Positions 24,301 through 33,476 of a stretch of 64,000 nucleotides of DNA are shown here, piece by piece (position 1 is the stretch's first letter; each line of letters opens with the position of its first letter). The notes under the pieces are model-generated. The model saw only the letters and a program-made list of their open reading frames with translations, did no database searches and was not told where the DNA came from. The stretch is taken from NCBI GenBank assembly GCA_964017065.1, contig OZ024789.1, positions 10,191,439-10,255,438 of the forward strand, written 5' to 3'. Made by a program: the position numbers and the translations under genes. This DNA comes from Haliclona indistincta (taxonomy: Eukaryota > Porifera > Demospongiae > Haplosclerida > Chalinidae).

Positions 24301-26257
24301 AGCACGTGGCTCCAAAGGTCAGTATACGTACAGCACGGCTGCAGCGAATACAGTAGATCGACGATTACAAGATCACCGTGAGTAACTCAGTCTATCCGGT
24401 TCGAAGGACCATATGTTTAAGCCGTTTGCGATACTTTCATGATAGACTAGGTTCAACAGGTTTCAACCATTTGTTTTTGATTGCATCATCTAGCACATGG
24501 GTGAGTGGGTGGATCAATAATGAATAAATACATAATAATTAAATGAAACCAACACTCTGTATTATAAGAAACAGAATCATTATACATGTATGCACAGTCA
24601 TAAGTTATGTACCTCAGTTGGGCTTGTGCCAACAACTTCAATAGCTGTCTGAAGTTAATTATAAACTCTATATAATTATTATTACAAGACAGAGTGCTAT
24701 ACCTCTACAAAAGACCCGTTAAACTGTTTGCCAAATTCTGATATCTTTTCAAAAATACGGTTCAACACATCCAGTCTCTGTGTGTTGTTGATGGCATCAG
24801 GTGGTATCTCTAAGAACAACTCAAGGCCTAGTTCAACATTTATATCAGAAATCTAAATAACCATTAACAATTAACAATTAGGCAATAAAAATCTATTCGT
24901 TACACATACCATCCTGCAATTTTTCTACTTGTCCAATAGTTGCTTGACATGGTTCAAGCCCCCAGGTACCATTGCAATGACAGGCATGAGTACCTATATG
25001 ATTGCATTTAAATTGCAAGAAATTCTTCAGTGAGATGATCAAAGCTGTCTATCATGCACTAACCATTCATCTGTAGATCAGGTGAACAGACTTGTAGTGT
25101 AGTAGATGTGCATGCTTTGGTTCTCTCCCAAACTCCGTCTTTAGGGCAGAATATTTCTGGAGTTGACGTTTCTGACACAAATGAAGTACTAATGATAGAT
25201 TGAATCAATGTGAGAGAAGGCAGAGCTGTAGCTGCCAAAACTATGGTAGACTCTATTGTAGAAGTTGGAGACAGATTTTCTGTTACAATGGTGGGGATAC
25301 CGAATGATTCAATAGACGAAGGAATGACAATTGCTGTAGTAGAGTTCATAAATTGATCTGTGCTGGTGAAATAAACAACTGATGAAAGAGGTGTTGATGA
25401 CAGAGATGGGAAGGCTTGTGTGATTGTGGGTGCTGAGCTAGAAGTGCTGGATAAGGAAGACTCAACAATAGAGCTGGTGGTTGTAGGTGGTGAAACTGTG
25501 CTGCTATCAGGACAGAAAGTTGGAGCATGATTCATATCTTCTCCACTTTGCTCATCACAATTATCATCATTTCCGGTCACTTGCCCATTTGATATTCTGA
25601 ATCGCTTAGTCGAGTAAACAACATATTGCGAGTTTGAAGCACAAAGAACATACGGGCTAATGACAGATGCATTGCACAATGCATCACCATTATTCCATTG
25701 TTCTACAAGTCCAAAGGAGCCAATAGGAGCAACACAATGACAGGCACTACCACCACGTAGCTCAATCCTGAACTCATATCTTTCATTGTTGGTGTGTTTA
25801 ACATTATTTACTGTTATTGTCTGCATCTGGTTGCTACAATTGCCTTTAAAAATTTTTAGTATGTTTACAGTCAGTTCAAATTACCTGAAAAAATTCGAAC
25901 GGTCTTCCAGTCTTCAGGATCACTGTTCATACTCATTCTCTTCCTCACGCTCAGTTTAACAGTAGGGAGAAGATCAGTGCATCCTACACCATGTGCACTG
26001 GCTGTGGTAGTGTAGACAAGACCAAACCTGTCATGATCAATGAAACAAGAAGTCATAACAGTTTTCATGACAAGAAGACTGATGCATGCATGCATGCGAT
26101 CTCACGAAATGGTGAAGGTGACAATGCTTGCTGACGATGACCCAGATCTAGACGTAGACATTGATCTTGATCCAGATCTACTTCTAGTCATGCAAGATGC
26201 TAACGAAACCAAACAAAGAGCTAACAAAACGCAAAACACCAGTGACCTCGCCGACAT
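18328..26257 (-). CDS. Adhesion-receptor-like ectodomain gene, 3' end missing
   Basis: Eight exons join in phase: 26257-26106, 26027-25885, 25843-25064, 24993-24910, 24827-24703, 24648-24613, 18587-18491 and 18438-18328 (1528 bp, about 509 aa). The protein starts with a signal peptide (hydrophobic VFCVLLALCLVSLASC). A Cys-containing domain and a long Ser/Thr mucin-like stretch (exon 3) follow, then a short Cys-rich piece (CHCNGTWGLEPC). The end resembles the start of a GAIN domain (LELFLEIPPDA, YISLPGELFENL) as in adhesion GPCRs; that match is by eye only. No proteolysis site or membrane segments are seen, because repeat R1 begins right after the last donor. A BEL retrotransposon occupies the intron before the exon at 18587. 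Confidence 0.65.
18787..21753 (-). CDS. BEL reverse transcriptase, RNase H and integrase
   Basis: The 988-codon frame carries the Pao-type reverse transcriptase (FYVDDCLTG active site), RNase H (GFSDASEEAYGAVVY; RLELCGA; FAWTDS) and integrase with an HHCC zinc finger (H...H...CVTC) and catalytic DDE residues (MSDHGRNF and PHFGGIWEAA), followed by a DUF5641-type C-terminal domain (WPLGRII). The listed start is not a true start codon; the region continues from the upstream frame through an indel. It is otherwise free of stops. Confidence 0.9.
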   Translation of the reverse strand: MFDASAKSSSGSSLNDILMVGPTIHSSLIDALLRFRLHQIALIGDVSKMYRAVELSITDRDYHRFVWRSNPNEPLQDYRMTRVTFGVSASSFVANMAVRQNSIDHANRYPLAAKVVEENFYVDDCLTGAETPEETIRLRNELQELFNKAHFVLRKWNSSSPAVLESIDSGLRELPQSQTMPNSPLHKTLGIEWDSHRDVFHLTTTNPSIANPVTKRELASDIAKTYDVLGWFSPSIIKSKILLQRLWERKIDWDDEVPQDLLSTWYRWKAELPLLSSVEIRRCYFPTTYTECSLQLHGFSDASEEAYGAVVYLRSEDREGKIHVSLVTSKTRVAPVKKQTIPRLELCGAVLLSQLITHVKTVLSLPNCELFAWTDSMVVLGWIQGDPRRFKPFVGNRVTRLLENTAPQAWRHVSGSSNPADCASRGLFPSDLIEHNLWWSGPDWLMKDPSEWPQSPIACHFSTDEFSFTAAIEQRLPLIPAKCFSTFSMIQRVTAWVLRFIKLCRPSSRVSNSLDSRGENQSLPPHLTVPELLTAELYWIRHSQEQSFPEESASFLLKRSLPKRSRLLILHPFLDTNGVIRVGGRKVNAPIMYSQKHPIILDGKHWITRLIIRNEHIRLLHAGPTLVFSSLSHRYHIISMRRIIRTVTRQCVTCRKQMARPQPQLLGQLPMERVTPGLVFERVGVDYAGPVYTKSGSTRRPVISKSYICVFVSLSVKAVHLELVSNLTTEAFMATLRRFVSRRGHPSVIMSDHGRNFIGAKNDLKDLFHFLEEARAKGTISKFCSTLKIEWSFIPERSPHFGGIWEAAVKSTKTLLRRVIGETKLSFEEMTTVLTQVEACLNSRPLMPLNSPDDDGIAVLTPGHFLVGQPLSILPDQFATSAKHSTLRRWHLCQLMIHSFWRRWSTEYINLLNKYNKWRSKTRNLSIGDIVVLKEENTIPTKWPLGRIIAVHPGTDGLVCVVDVRTSQGIYRRPITKLALLLCPENSD
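21765..22820 (-). CDS. BEL aspartic protease region of pol
   Basis: This frame is shifted relative to gag and overlaps it, so it needs either a frameshift event or is the result of an indel. It contains the retropepsin active site (ARALLDPGSSASFIS) and the linker to the polymerase. It ends at a stop near 21765, where extra bases (about five, ATTAA) separate it from the polymerase frame. Damage at both ends implies the copy cannot make a full polyprotein. Confidence 0.82.
   Translation of the reverse strand: MQRPHHTLLHVESTTPLPVVNPSPVHDVISNTAAAVKSTSLLMTCQVVVYSPSGFSMKARALLDPGSSASFISDRLSRSIRLSRRTTLAQISGIAGISPAGSAHPLVDFSISPPSHPKTKLSVSAIVIPIVTRDLPTSSVPFCSAWKHLKGLQLADPSFGSPGPIDLLLGVDIFLNTLMDGRQSGPPGSPIALQTKLGWVLAGDASTTPSLDITCNHISLRTGDELLYQFWQIEEPPSHDRVFSAEENAVVDHFLEHHTRSPEGRFIVPLPKRLNVPELGESRSQAVRRFLNMERSLRAKGRFDQFAEVVEEYFDLYHAEPVPIADLHKPSQQVFYMPMHAVHKESSTTTN
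22786..24273 (-). CDS. BEL gag-like protein with zinc knuckles
   Basis: ATG 24273 opens 495 codons. An N-terminal helical region precedes a DUF1759-type capsid-like domain (LPKIDVPTFTGDILNWNTYW). Two zinc knuckles of the form C-X2-C-X4-H-X4-C follow (CPLC.., CLNC..). The frame ends shortly after CRECH; the protease frame starts in an overlapping register 35 bases upstream of this stop. It would package element RNA in cytoplasmic particles. Confidence 0.85.
   Translation of the reverse strand: MSAEELEAARRHRGISRGSITRLLGKVTELQKRPPGTDTLLAVQRLTKNINAKSEEFKERHLKVVELIPRDSDFSVEQAVLDEHDEIVEGLLERLDGLTTLPTTAAAAPEENPREMTTKRLTRIRKRLSSVVNEVDKFDTKTVDHCLIRLREEQLLEIKQELNDVGKSSFAISLEDKDELSIIQAEIEASIFDTSLKIKRLLSKSNSSTAPTTDTHGVKLPKIDVPTFTGDILNWNTYWEQFSVAIHDRTDISDIEKLVYLRHSVKDGSARPVIDGLSRTGDQYQEAVECLRSRYDRPRIIHQTHVRKIIDIPTLKHGSRKELRHLHDTAQQHVRALKSMGYEPSGAFLTSILELKLDPDTMFEWQRHSNSSSAVPHYSDLLEFINLRARATEHSVNDSRRMQNEMKKPHKHIVSNPVNTTPTNNEVCPLCKSENHLLFACLKFKGLSPAKRMSMVKSSGLCLNCLRSGHFSRNCKSLHKCRECHAETTPYPSPR
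24396..24411 (-). other. tRNA primer-binding site of the BEL element
   Basis: Two bases inside the 5' LTR (minus strand) lies TGGTCCTTCGAACCGG, which begins TGG and can pair with a tRNA 3' end ...GGTTCGAAGGACCA. Its place and TGG start are what a primer-binding site needs. The identity of the tRNA was not determined. Confidence 0.8.
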
Positions 26258-26539
26258 GTCTGCAGACGCTTAGTCTAGCTTTGTCGCCGCTGAATCTCGC
26301 GTGGGGTAGCTATATACTGTAGCCATGCACGCCTAATGTAAGCATCCGCTTCTTCGCCTCAAGTTTAATACTAGTCTAATATTATTATGAGAATACATCC
26401 GGTCGGGGTCAAAGGTCGAAGTTTGACATGTTTTGCACGGATTTTAACTTATCTTTCTGCAACCATAAATGATAAATCTATGCTGCTGCCCAAGTTGCTG
26501 CCGTTTCTCACTATGCAAACAGCTGCTGTTCAGCTGTAG

Positions 26540-26720
26540 TGCCTGTCACCAGTGTGCACAAGCAAGCTCAATTCATTTAGCTCGGGAGAGCTATCATCAG
26601 GACCTTGAAGAACAATACGTAGACTAGTAAGGTTGTCCTTCACGACGGGTACTTGTCCGTTAGAGAGATTCCACTGTACTATAGGGACAGAGGTCCACTG
26701 TTCCCTTCCACTTCCGCTTG
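26540..26720 (-). other. Exon-like open stretch, unrecognised
   Basis: On the minus strand a frame of about 65 codons without an ATG runs to a stop near 26540. Its composition is protein-like (WNLSNGQVPVV, LRIVLQGPDDSSPEL). No clear acceptor or partner exon was found. It could be the terminal exon of an unseen gene or a relic. Confidence 0.3.
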
Positions 26721-27434
26721 CATTTTTTATTTATACCATGCATGTCCACACTATTAAGTGTCAGGAGAACCACTTTGTTTAGACCTCAAGGTGCTTCGAT
26801 TGTCATCTGAAAATTGAATAGTATCAACCTTAATATAGAAGTGATTTCTTGACAGAACGAATGACAATTCAAGTACATGTACTGCAGTAGGCCTCATGCT
26901 TGCTCTGAGAGTTAATGGTGTGCATTGACATAGCTACAACTTCAAATTTCTTGAGAATTGTCTGATCCTTTTAATTACGCCCAAATTAAACATACCCAAA
27001 GCTATATTGTTTGAATATAAGTGTTCATCCATGGAACACTTTTAAGACTGCACAGAATTTTACTCAGAGCGTATGTGCAATAAAATTCAAAATCATGTGT
27101 TACTGGAAAAGATGTCAATAATGAGGCGAGAAGGGCAAATGTATGCGCTTATTGACTTTTACCACTTTGAATAGTCTGAAAATACAACACCATCAACAAC
27201 GCACATCATCGATGTGCAATTCTAGCTAGCTCCAATCTAACGCTTGCGGTCTACTGCACTGCACTTCACCACAAAAATGTCGTTTAGTCCCACTCATGTG
27301 AATCTGGTCGATGGCAATTATTTTAGTATGTATTTATCTAATGCTCACTTGAAACTGGCGGTTAACCGTTTAATTAGCGGTAAATATAATTAACAACAAA
27401 ATTACAATGTCTCAAGAGTTTATTACAATTATAT

Positions 27435-27649
27435 TCAATTAAGTGTGGTCTTTTCTGAATCGACTTGAAAATTACTGTTGAAGGAATCATTCTTCGAACT
27501 GTCATAGCTGCATTTTTCTGAAGACGAGAAATGTGTTCAAACTAAGCTTTGTGTCTCAAATAAAGCTATGTACCTGATGAATCAAATGTATCCAGGGCTA
27601 GTCTATTGACATAGATATTTTCATTCTTGGAGTTTTTGTTAGAAGACAT
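27435..27649 (-). CDS. Possible two-exon small protein or receptor tail (52 aa)
   Basis: Exons 27649-27574 and 27517-27435 are in phase, with a GT donor and a pyrimidine-preceded AG. They give MSSNKNSKNENIYVNRLALD, then a Ser/Asn/Lys-rich end. The ATG is preceded by a possible acceptor (ACCACAG), so this could be the last two exons of a longer protein. The YVN-containing motif would suit a cytoplasmic tail. The rest of 26258-27980 shows no gene. Confidence 0.3.
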
Positions 27650-27987
27650 TGCCTGTGGTATAATGATACCGCACATGCAGAGAATCATAATATGGAATAG
27701 CCTACTTGCTGTCTGTCACCATATACTCACCGATACTGGTAATGTTTAGATGCACTTGACAGCTGATGCTAACAGTACTAGTACGTAGAATGGATAATGA
27801 TAGTCATGCATACAAAATGTTAAGTTTCTTGAGATGAATTTACTTAACTAGGTGTGGCTGGTATACTCCCACGTACTTACCGAAGCCGCCCTCGAGTTCG
27901 ATCATAGATAATGGTTCGATAGCCTCTCCTCCATTACCGCTCGGCAGCAGCGAGGAAGTTAGTTCATGAGTTGTGTCAGGTGTTTAA

Positions 27988-28578
27988 CCCTTTAAGCCCT
28001 AATGACGCAATTGTGCGTCATACATACTTCAGACAGCATAACTTTATGAAAAAGTGCTAAAATATCCCAAAATTAAGCCAAATTGAAGAATACAAATAAC
28101 CACAAAAAATTGACCGGTTTTCGGCGCGCCCCCTGCACTAAACGTATTGGCTTCGGCATTTCTATGGCTTCAGTGCAAATTTCACAACATTTTAGGAAAA
28201 ACAAAATGGCTGCCAAGAAAATTTGGACATTTTATGGCTTCGGGTGCTCGGAAAACACATTTTGGCGCATTCTCTACGATCTGGGCTACATTTTACATTG
28301 ACCAAAACCACTGCTATTTACATGTACTTTTCAGTAGCCAGCCCCAAAGCACTAACTTTGAGCAAAATTTGACGAGGTCGCTGCACTTTATCGGCTTCAC
28401 TTTCGAAGTGGGAGGGGCATATCGACCGACTTGAGTATGGGCAATTGCGGCTACTCACTGGCGTAAAAGGACGCAAATTTGAGACCAGTAGCACAAAAGA
28501 CACACGAGATATTCACGATAGAAGTGGTCAGCATTTACGAGGTTAAAATTTCAGCAAGATAATTTAGTAGTTAAAGGG
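27988..28578. mobile_element. piggyBac-type MITE (TTAA target)
   Basis: The ends CCCTTTAA and TTAAAGGG are inverted and flanked by TTAA on both sides (27984-27987, 28579-28582), the hallmark of piggyBac-family elements. A subterminal palindrome TGACGCAATTGTGCGTCA lies near the left end. There is no transposase; 591 bp, non-autonomous. Confidence 0.8.
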
Positions 28579-28580
28579 TT

Positions 28581-28848
28581 AATCACCTTGAAATCCTTCA
28601 CCCTCTATTTCTTACAGAAACTGTCTCAAAATGATATTTCGAACACTTAGAGTACATTTTCAACACTTTTGGAGCATTTATAGCCAGATTTTCAAATTTT
28701 GATGAAAACTCATTAATCACCTTGAAATCCTTCACCCTCTATTTCTTACAGAAACTGTCTCAAAATGATATTTCGAACACTTAGAGTACATTTTCAACAC
28801 TTTTGGAGCATTTATAGCCAGATTTTCAAATTTTGATGAAAACTCATT
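28581..28848. repeat. 134-bp tandem duplication before the kelch gene
   Basis: Two identical or nearly identical 134-bp copies begin AATCACCTTGAAATCC, directly next to the right TTAA of the MITE. The second copy ends 30 bases before the first kelch exon. The unit looks like intron sequence. Confidence 0.9.
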
Positions 28849-28877
28849 AAACAGTGATTGATTGTTACTCCTCACAG

Positions 28878-31388
28878 TGGATGGATGGAGGGAACCCGCT
28901 GGTCGTGATGAACACGGCACAGCTGTTGTTAACAATCAACTTTATTTGTGGGGTGGATACCAACAAAAAATGCCTGATGATGTGCGCGATAACACTAAGA
29001 AGCGTCAGTTTTTCTCTAGTGTAGAGGTGTTCGACGTGAACACTGGTTGCTGGGAGCAGCGCACCACTAGTGGAACACCTCCACTGGGAGTGCAGGGATT
29101 TGCCTGTGTTGCTGTCAGGAATGATCTGTTCTATTTCGGAGGTTACTGTGGTCACAGTGGCAGCTACCACAACAGTGTTCACACACTGAGCACCTCCACC
29201 CTGCAATGGAGGATGTTGGCTCCCTCAACAACAGGTAGAGGGAGCGGCACCAATGGAGAAGAAATGGTGTAGAATGGTGCACTTCACTGATGGAGAGGAG
29301 GACCTCTTGTATGTGGTGGGAGGGTGGGGTCTTGCTATCCCATCATCACGACAACATGGAGCACAGTATCAACAATCAGCTGTGTATGTTGGTGTGTATA
29401 CCAATGAACAACACGTTTTCTCTCTGTCTACAAGTGAGTGATACTGTTTGTTTCAGCATGTATAATTATTTTTGGTGAAAATTACATTTAGTGAGTTGTT
29501 AAGCTATCAAAAACTTCATCAAAATCTGCCTCTACTGTTATTGACATGCATGAATTAGTTAGGTGCTGGGTGCCACAATTTTATTTGTCCCCCAAGATCA
29601 TTTTAAAAAGTTTGAGTTTTTTGGTTCAATATGTAATTTTGGTGCATAGTGGAATGATAGATGTTATAACCTCTAGATGGGTGGAGCTCACCAGTAGTCA
29701 CAGGACAAGCTCCTCCTTCATGCAATGCTAATAACAGTGGGAGGGAAGAGGGCTGCTCTGTTTGGTGGTACCATTCCATCATGCCAGTACTCTGATGATT
29801 TGTATATTGTAGATCTGAAGAGACATTCTGTGGTGAGTGTGTATGAATAGTATAGCACTGATTTGTGGTTCCACTCTAATCACCACATGAGGTCACTATC
29901 ATCATCATGTCCATTATGTATCATTGATTTATTGTTCATACCACTTCCTGTAATGGTATCTATTATTCTCAGAACTGGACCAAGATCAAGAAACCAGTTA
30001 GTCAGTCTATCCAATGGCCTGTGGGGAGATATGCCCATGCTGCATCACACATTACTGGTCCTATGTTTGTGATGAGTGGAGGATATGGTGGTGGGTCTCC
30101 ACTGAGTGATATGTGGTTGTATGACTCTACTAACCAATGGATCAAGGTATTTCACAATGTGCAATTTAGTTATAATTACAGTCATGTTAACTTTGTCAAT
30201 TTGAAATAATAAATTTTTGTTGGAATCTTTAAAACTCAACTTTAATGTGCTTGTGTACTTTCTCACTCAAAATGACAGGACGAGCTGAGCTATAGTATAG
30301 AATATGATACTATAGTTTATTAATAGTTCATAATGTGTGTTGTTTTATTATGTTCTATAGCTACCAACACTACCTGATTCAGTGACACAACGAAGCTATC
30401 ACTCAGTGTCAGTGTTTCATCTAGGAGCCCACTGTGTCTGGATACTAGTATTTGGAGGAGACGTGGCTGCCACTAGTATTGTAGAGCTAAGTGAGCACAG
30501 TGTGTGTCCATGCAGTAATGCAGCAGTAGCTACAGCAGCTGATGCACACACTGACAGTGGTGGACTGCACATGACAGCTCATCTCCTCCATACAGTCCAG
30601 GACACTAGTGGGCAGTGGTGTGTGGAGAAAGTGATGGAGAGAGAGACACTGAGCAACAACACAGAGTACCTGAAGAGACTGAAAGAGGCCAGGATAAAGG
30701 GAGTACTAGGAGATCAACCAAACACAATGATGAAGGAGCTGATGATGGTATCAGATTATGAGAGCAGACAGCTACAGCAACAGGTTAGTGTCAGATCCAC
30801 TTTTTGTTGAGTGTATGGGCAGTGAACTATTTCCTTCACTATATATAGTTACAAGATATAGTGAGCAGAAAATTGAGTCTTCTGAGAGGAGGATCAGAAA
30901 GTTGGAGGAGGAGGTTAGAGAGCTCAGACTCCAGTTGCAGCAAGATCCAGTGAAGAAATTAGGTGAGTTTAAGAGAGGTCAATAATTCAGTCACAATAAT
31001 CAGCATACACAGATTCAGCAACTACAATGAACCCTCAAGTTAGCCCTCAAGAACAGCCACTCGGTAATCAATTACTTAGTACTCACATGAGCTATGCATT
31101 ACTGTTGATAATGCAGGTATTAAGGATCTCCGTGATGTGAAGAATGCCTTAGAAAATTTCATTGATTGGGAATCCCTTGGACTTGAGTTAGGACTCATGT
31201 ACCCCACACTGGAGAAGATAGAGAGGAATGATGGAAGTAATGTCACAAAGTGCATGACAAAGATGCTAGCCGCCTGGCTTAATAAACAGGACAATGTATC
31301 TGAGATTGGTGAGCCTTCATGGTCAGTATTGAAGAAAGCTCTGATACAGATTAAAGAGATCGCTATTGCTGAACAAATTCCCACATAA
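28878..31388 (+). pseudogene. Kelch-coiled coil-death domain gene, probably decaying
   Basis: Exons: 28878-about 29433 (two kelch blades, GGYQ and GGYCG, then a third, GGWG), about 29662-29836 (GGKRAALFGGT), 29973-30146 (SGGYGGGSP), 30361-30783 (LVFGGD, then linker), about 30857-30962 (coiled coil), 31013-31063, and 31117-31388, a death domain (IDWESLGLELGLM...EKIER). The six blades would form a beta-propeller. Frames do not match at about 29235-29250 and 29725-29740, and a TA pair inserted near 30860 shifts the coiled-coil exon unless a later acceptor (after GTGAGCAG) is used. No clear first exon is seen. It is a paralogue of the gene at 8-11 kb and lacks ZU5. Sequencing error could explain some shifts. 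Confidence 0.6.
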
Positions 31389-31688
31389 GATTGATAGTAA
31401 ACTACATTGATTTAACATAGCTACAATAGCACGGAATATTCAGTATGATATTACATTACTTCTTAGATGGAAAATGAGGACTCATTCAAAAAATTTCTAG
31501 TATGTTTGTTCATTTCTCTGTCTAATTTTTCTTACAAATTAATTTTATAGACAGTTACTATCGAAGATGGATGAAATAATCTCTTTTTTTTTGTTCGGCA
31601 TCTCATCCAGGATAGCACGGAATAATTATTTGACCAAAAACATTATCAATCAGTAATAATACTATGGAATAGTGTAGTGGTAAGAGAA
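31389..31688. other. Intergenic, nothing seen
   Basis: AT-rich sequence between the death-domain exon and the inverted endoplasmin fragment, with no coding or repeat signal. Confidence 0.4.
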
Positions 31689-31689
31689 G

Positions 31690-32072
31690 TAGCAAGTATC
31701 ATGACACCAGCATCACAGTAGGCTCTGCCTTGACTGATTCAGGAAGAGGTGTGGTCTCCTCAACCTTTGGCTCCGCCTCTACTTCCTCCTCTTCATCATT
31801 GTCTTCCTGAGTGAACACCCTCGACCTGTGATAGTGGGAAGGTGATGTTAGTGACAGTGGGAGAAGCTTAAAGGTACATCAGAATCCATGCCTACACTCA
31901 GTCGAAGCATTCTCTCAATACGACCAGTGAAAGAGCTTGAGTCCGGCAGAGTGTAGCCTGATCTTAATATGGCGGTGTCAAACATCACTAACACGATGCT
32001 GTAATTCTTTGACAAGAGGATGGCGAGGATTGATCTCTAGTATCTTCTTCTGAGTCAAGTCGACCATCTGAT
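31690..32072 (-). pseudogene. Endoplasmin (HSP90B1-like) 3' fragment
   Basis: Minus-strand sequence shows [13 protein letters not shown], then in another frame [14 protein letters not shown] and GRIERMLRLS, the conserved C-terminal dimerisation region of the ER HSP90. An acidic tail follows (QEDNDEEEEVEAEP). Two frame changes and an in-frame TGA break it, and no KDEL signal was seen. It belongs with the block at 34.1-35.7 kb but is separated from it by T-protein fragments and a MITE. Confidence 0.75.
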
Positions 32073-32073
32073 A

Positions 32074-32207
<134 letters not shown>

Positions 32208-32327
32208 AAGGGCCGGATCAAGGGGGAGGGAGACAACAGTTGGGGTATTACTCAATGATCTGGTCTCGTGTAGCTGCATATAGAGGTACAGCTAAATATT
32301 TCTGTGATATTTCTCTCATTCACTCAC

Positions 32328-33476
32328 TTCTTGCAGGAGAACCAGATAGTGATTGTATACCAACTCTTCTCATAGCTGGCTTCTTCTAGAGTTGGTTCAA
32401 GATGGTTAGGAATCCTCCTTCAGCTCTCCTAACACACAACGAGCATACTGAGATCCATTGACACTAACTAATGTCAATAATAACAGAAAGGTCTATACCT
32501 AGTCATTATAAAAACCAAAAGGTCATTCTTGTAGCTTCTGTTATGAGTAGTTTATATAACTGTTTTGATTGTTGGGATAGTGTGATAGTTGTGACTGCAT
32601 GTGTGATAGTTGTGAGGATGTCATGTTGTGAGCGTGTGATGGTTGGAAATGTGTGATGCAATGTATTTTGTTGTTGTGACTTAGTGTTGTGTGATAGTTG
32701 GGGGATACTTAGTACATGGGATTTAACCCCCTCTATATGTACACGGGATACTGAGGACAATCCTGGGACTCCCGGGATACTTAGTACACAGACCAGGTCA
32801 AACCTAAGGATACCTATATTTTAGAGCATCCTTAGGATGTCCTAGGACAGGTTGTGGCAGTACTGGACAGTGCTCCCTTCTCTTATATCTAACACACAAC
32901 TAGCATACTGAGATTCAATTGACACTCACTAATGCACTATGCTAGTCCCACCTCAATGGGTGTGGTCTCCTGCGATAGATCGTTCCCATACAGGCACAGC
33001 CCTGCCTCTAGTCTGAGCACATCACGAGCTCTCAGTGCAGCTAGATTAGTGGTAGCCCCGCCCTCTACAGTACCGTTCACGAGTAAGTGGACCAACACCC
33101 GCGGGAGACTCGCAGGCAACCCGGTGGTAATTTTGTCTTGCCCGCAGAACCGTGTATCCTTAACCGCGGGTAGATGCGAATACAGAGTACATCACGCGCT
33201 GGTGCGGATACGTGCGAGCACTGTATATGCTCGCGCAAGTCACACAACGACAACGCGAGTCTGCCTAGCTATCTAGCGGGGCGCGAGTGCATGCAAGGCT
33301 GCATGAGGGTCGCGGGTTAGTGTGGTGCGGGCAGCGGGTACACGTTCACGGACCCGCGGGCACCCCCGAGTTATATACGCGCGGTTAGCCCGCGGGTTTG
33401 AGTACACTTACTCGTGAACGGTACTGTAGATACTTGTCGGTTAACTCAACAACCAGTTCAGTCGGTACAGAAATCT
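32328..33476 (-). pseudogene. Glycine-cleavage T protein (aminomethyltransferase) fragment
   Basis: After an acceptor (TTTTTGTTACAG) the minus strand codes for ISVPTELVVELTDKYL, is interrupted by a MITE (33068-33426), and resumes in frame with [17 protein letters not shown], a signature of GCST/AMT proteins. A later exon (32429-32328) reads AEGGFLTIL, an in-frame stop, then MRRVGIQ. The normal enzyme is a mitochondrial folate-dependent aminomethyltransferase. Here only the C-terminal half remains, with a stop and an insertion. It lies between two parts of the endoplasmin pseudogene on the same strand, an arrangement no functional gene would have. Confidence 0.75.
33068..33426. mobile_element. 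359-bp CAGT-type MITE (TA target), GC-rich
   Basis: The ends CAGTACCGTTCACGAGTAAG and the reverse complement are flanked by TA (33066-33067, 33427-33428). Removing the element with one TA restores the T-protein frame. The interior has repeated CGCGGGT-type motifs and is much richer in GC than its surroundings. Confidence 0.87.

Larger units (their letters stand above)
18591..24554 (-). mobile_element. BEL/Pao LTR retrotransposon
   Basis: Two near-identical short LTRs (18591-18732 and 24414-24554, about 142 bp, TG...CA ends) are flanked by the 5-bp target duplication CTCTG (18586-18590, 24555-24559). Gene order on the minus strand is gag, aspartic protease, reverse transcriptase, RNase H, integrase, the BEL/Pao arrangement. 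Coding is broken at two joints (near 22820 and near 21755). The LTRs differ mainly by a one-base indel and one or two substitutions, so the insertion is young. It sits exactly at a host splice acceptor. Confidence 0.93.
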
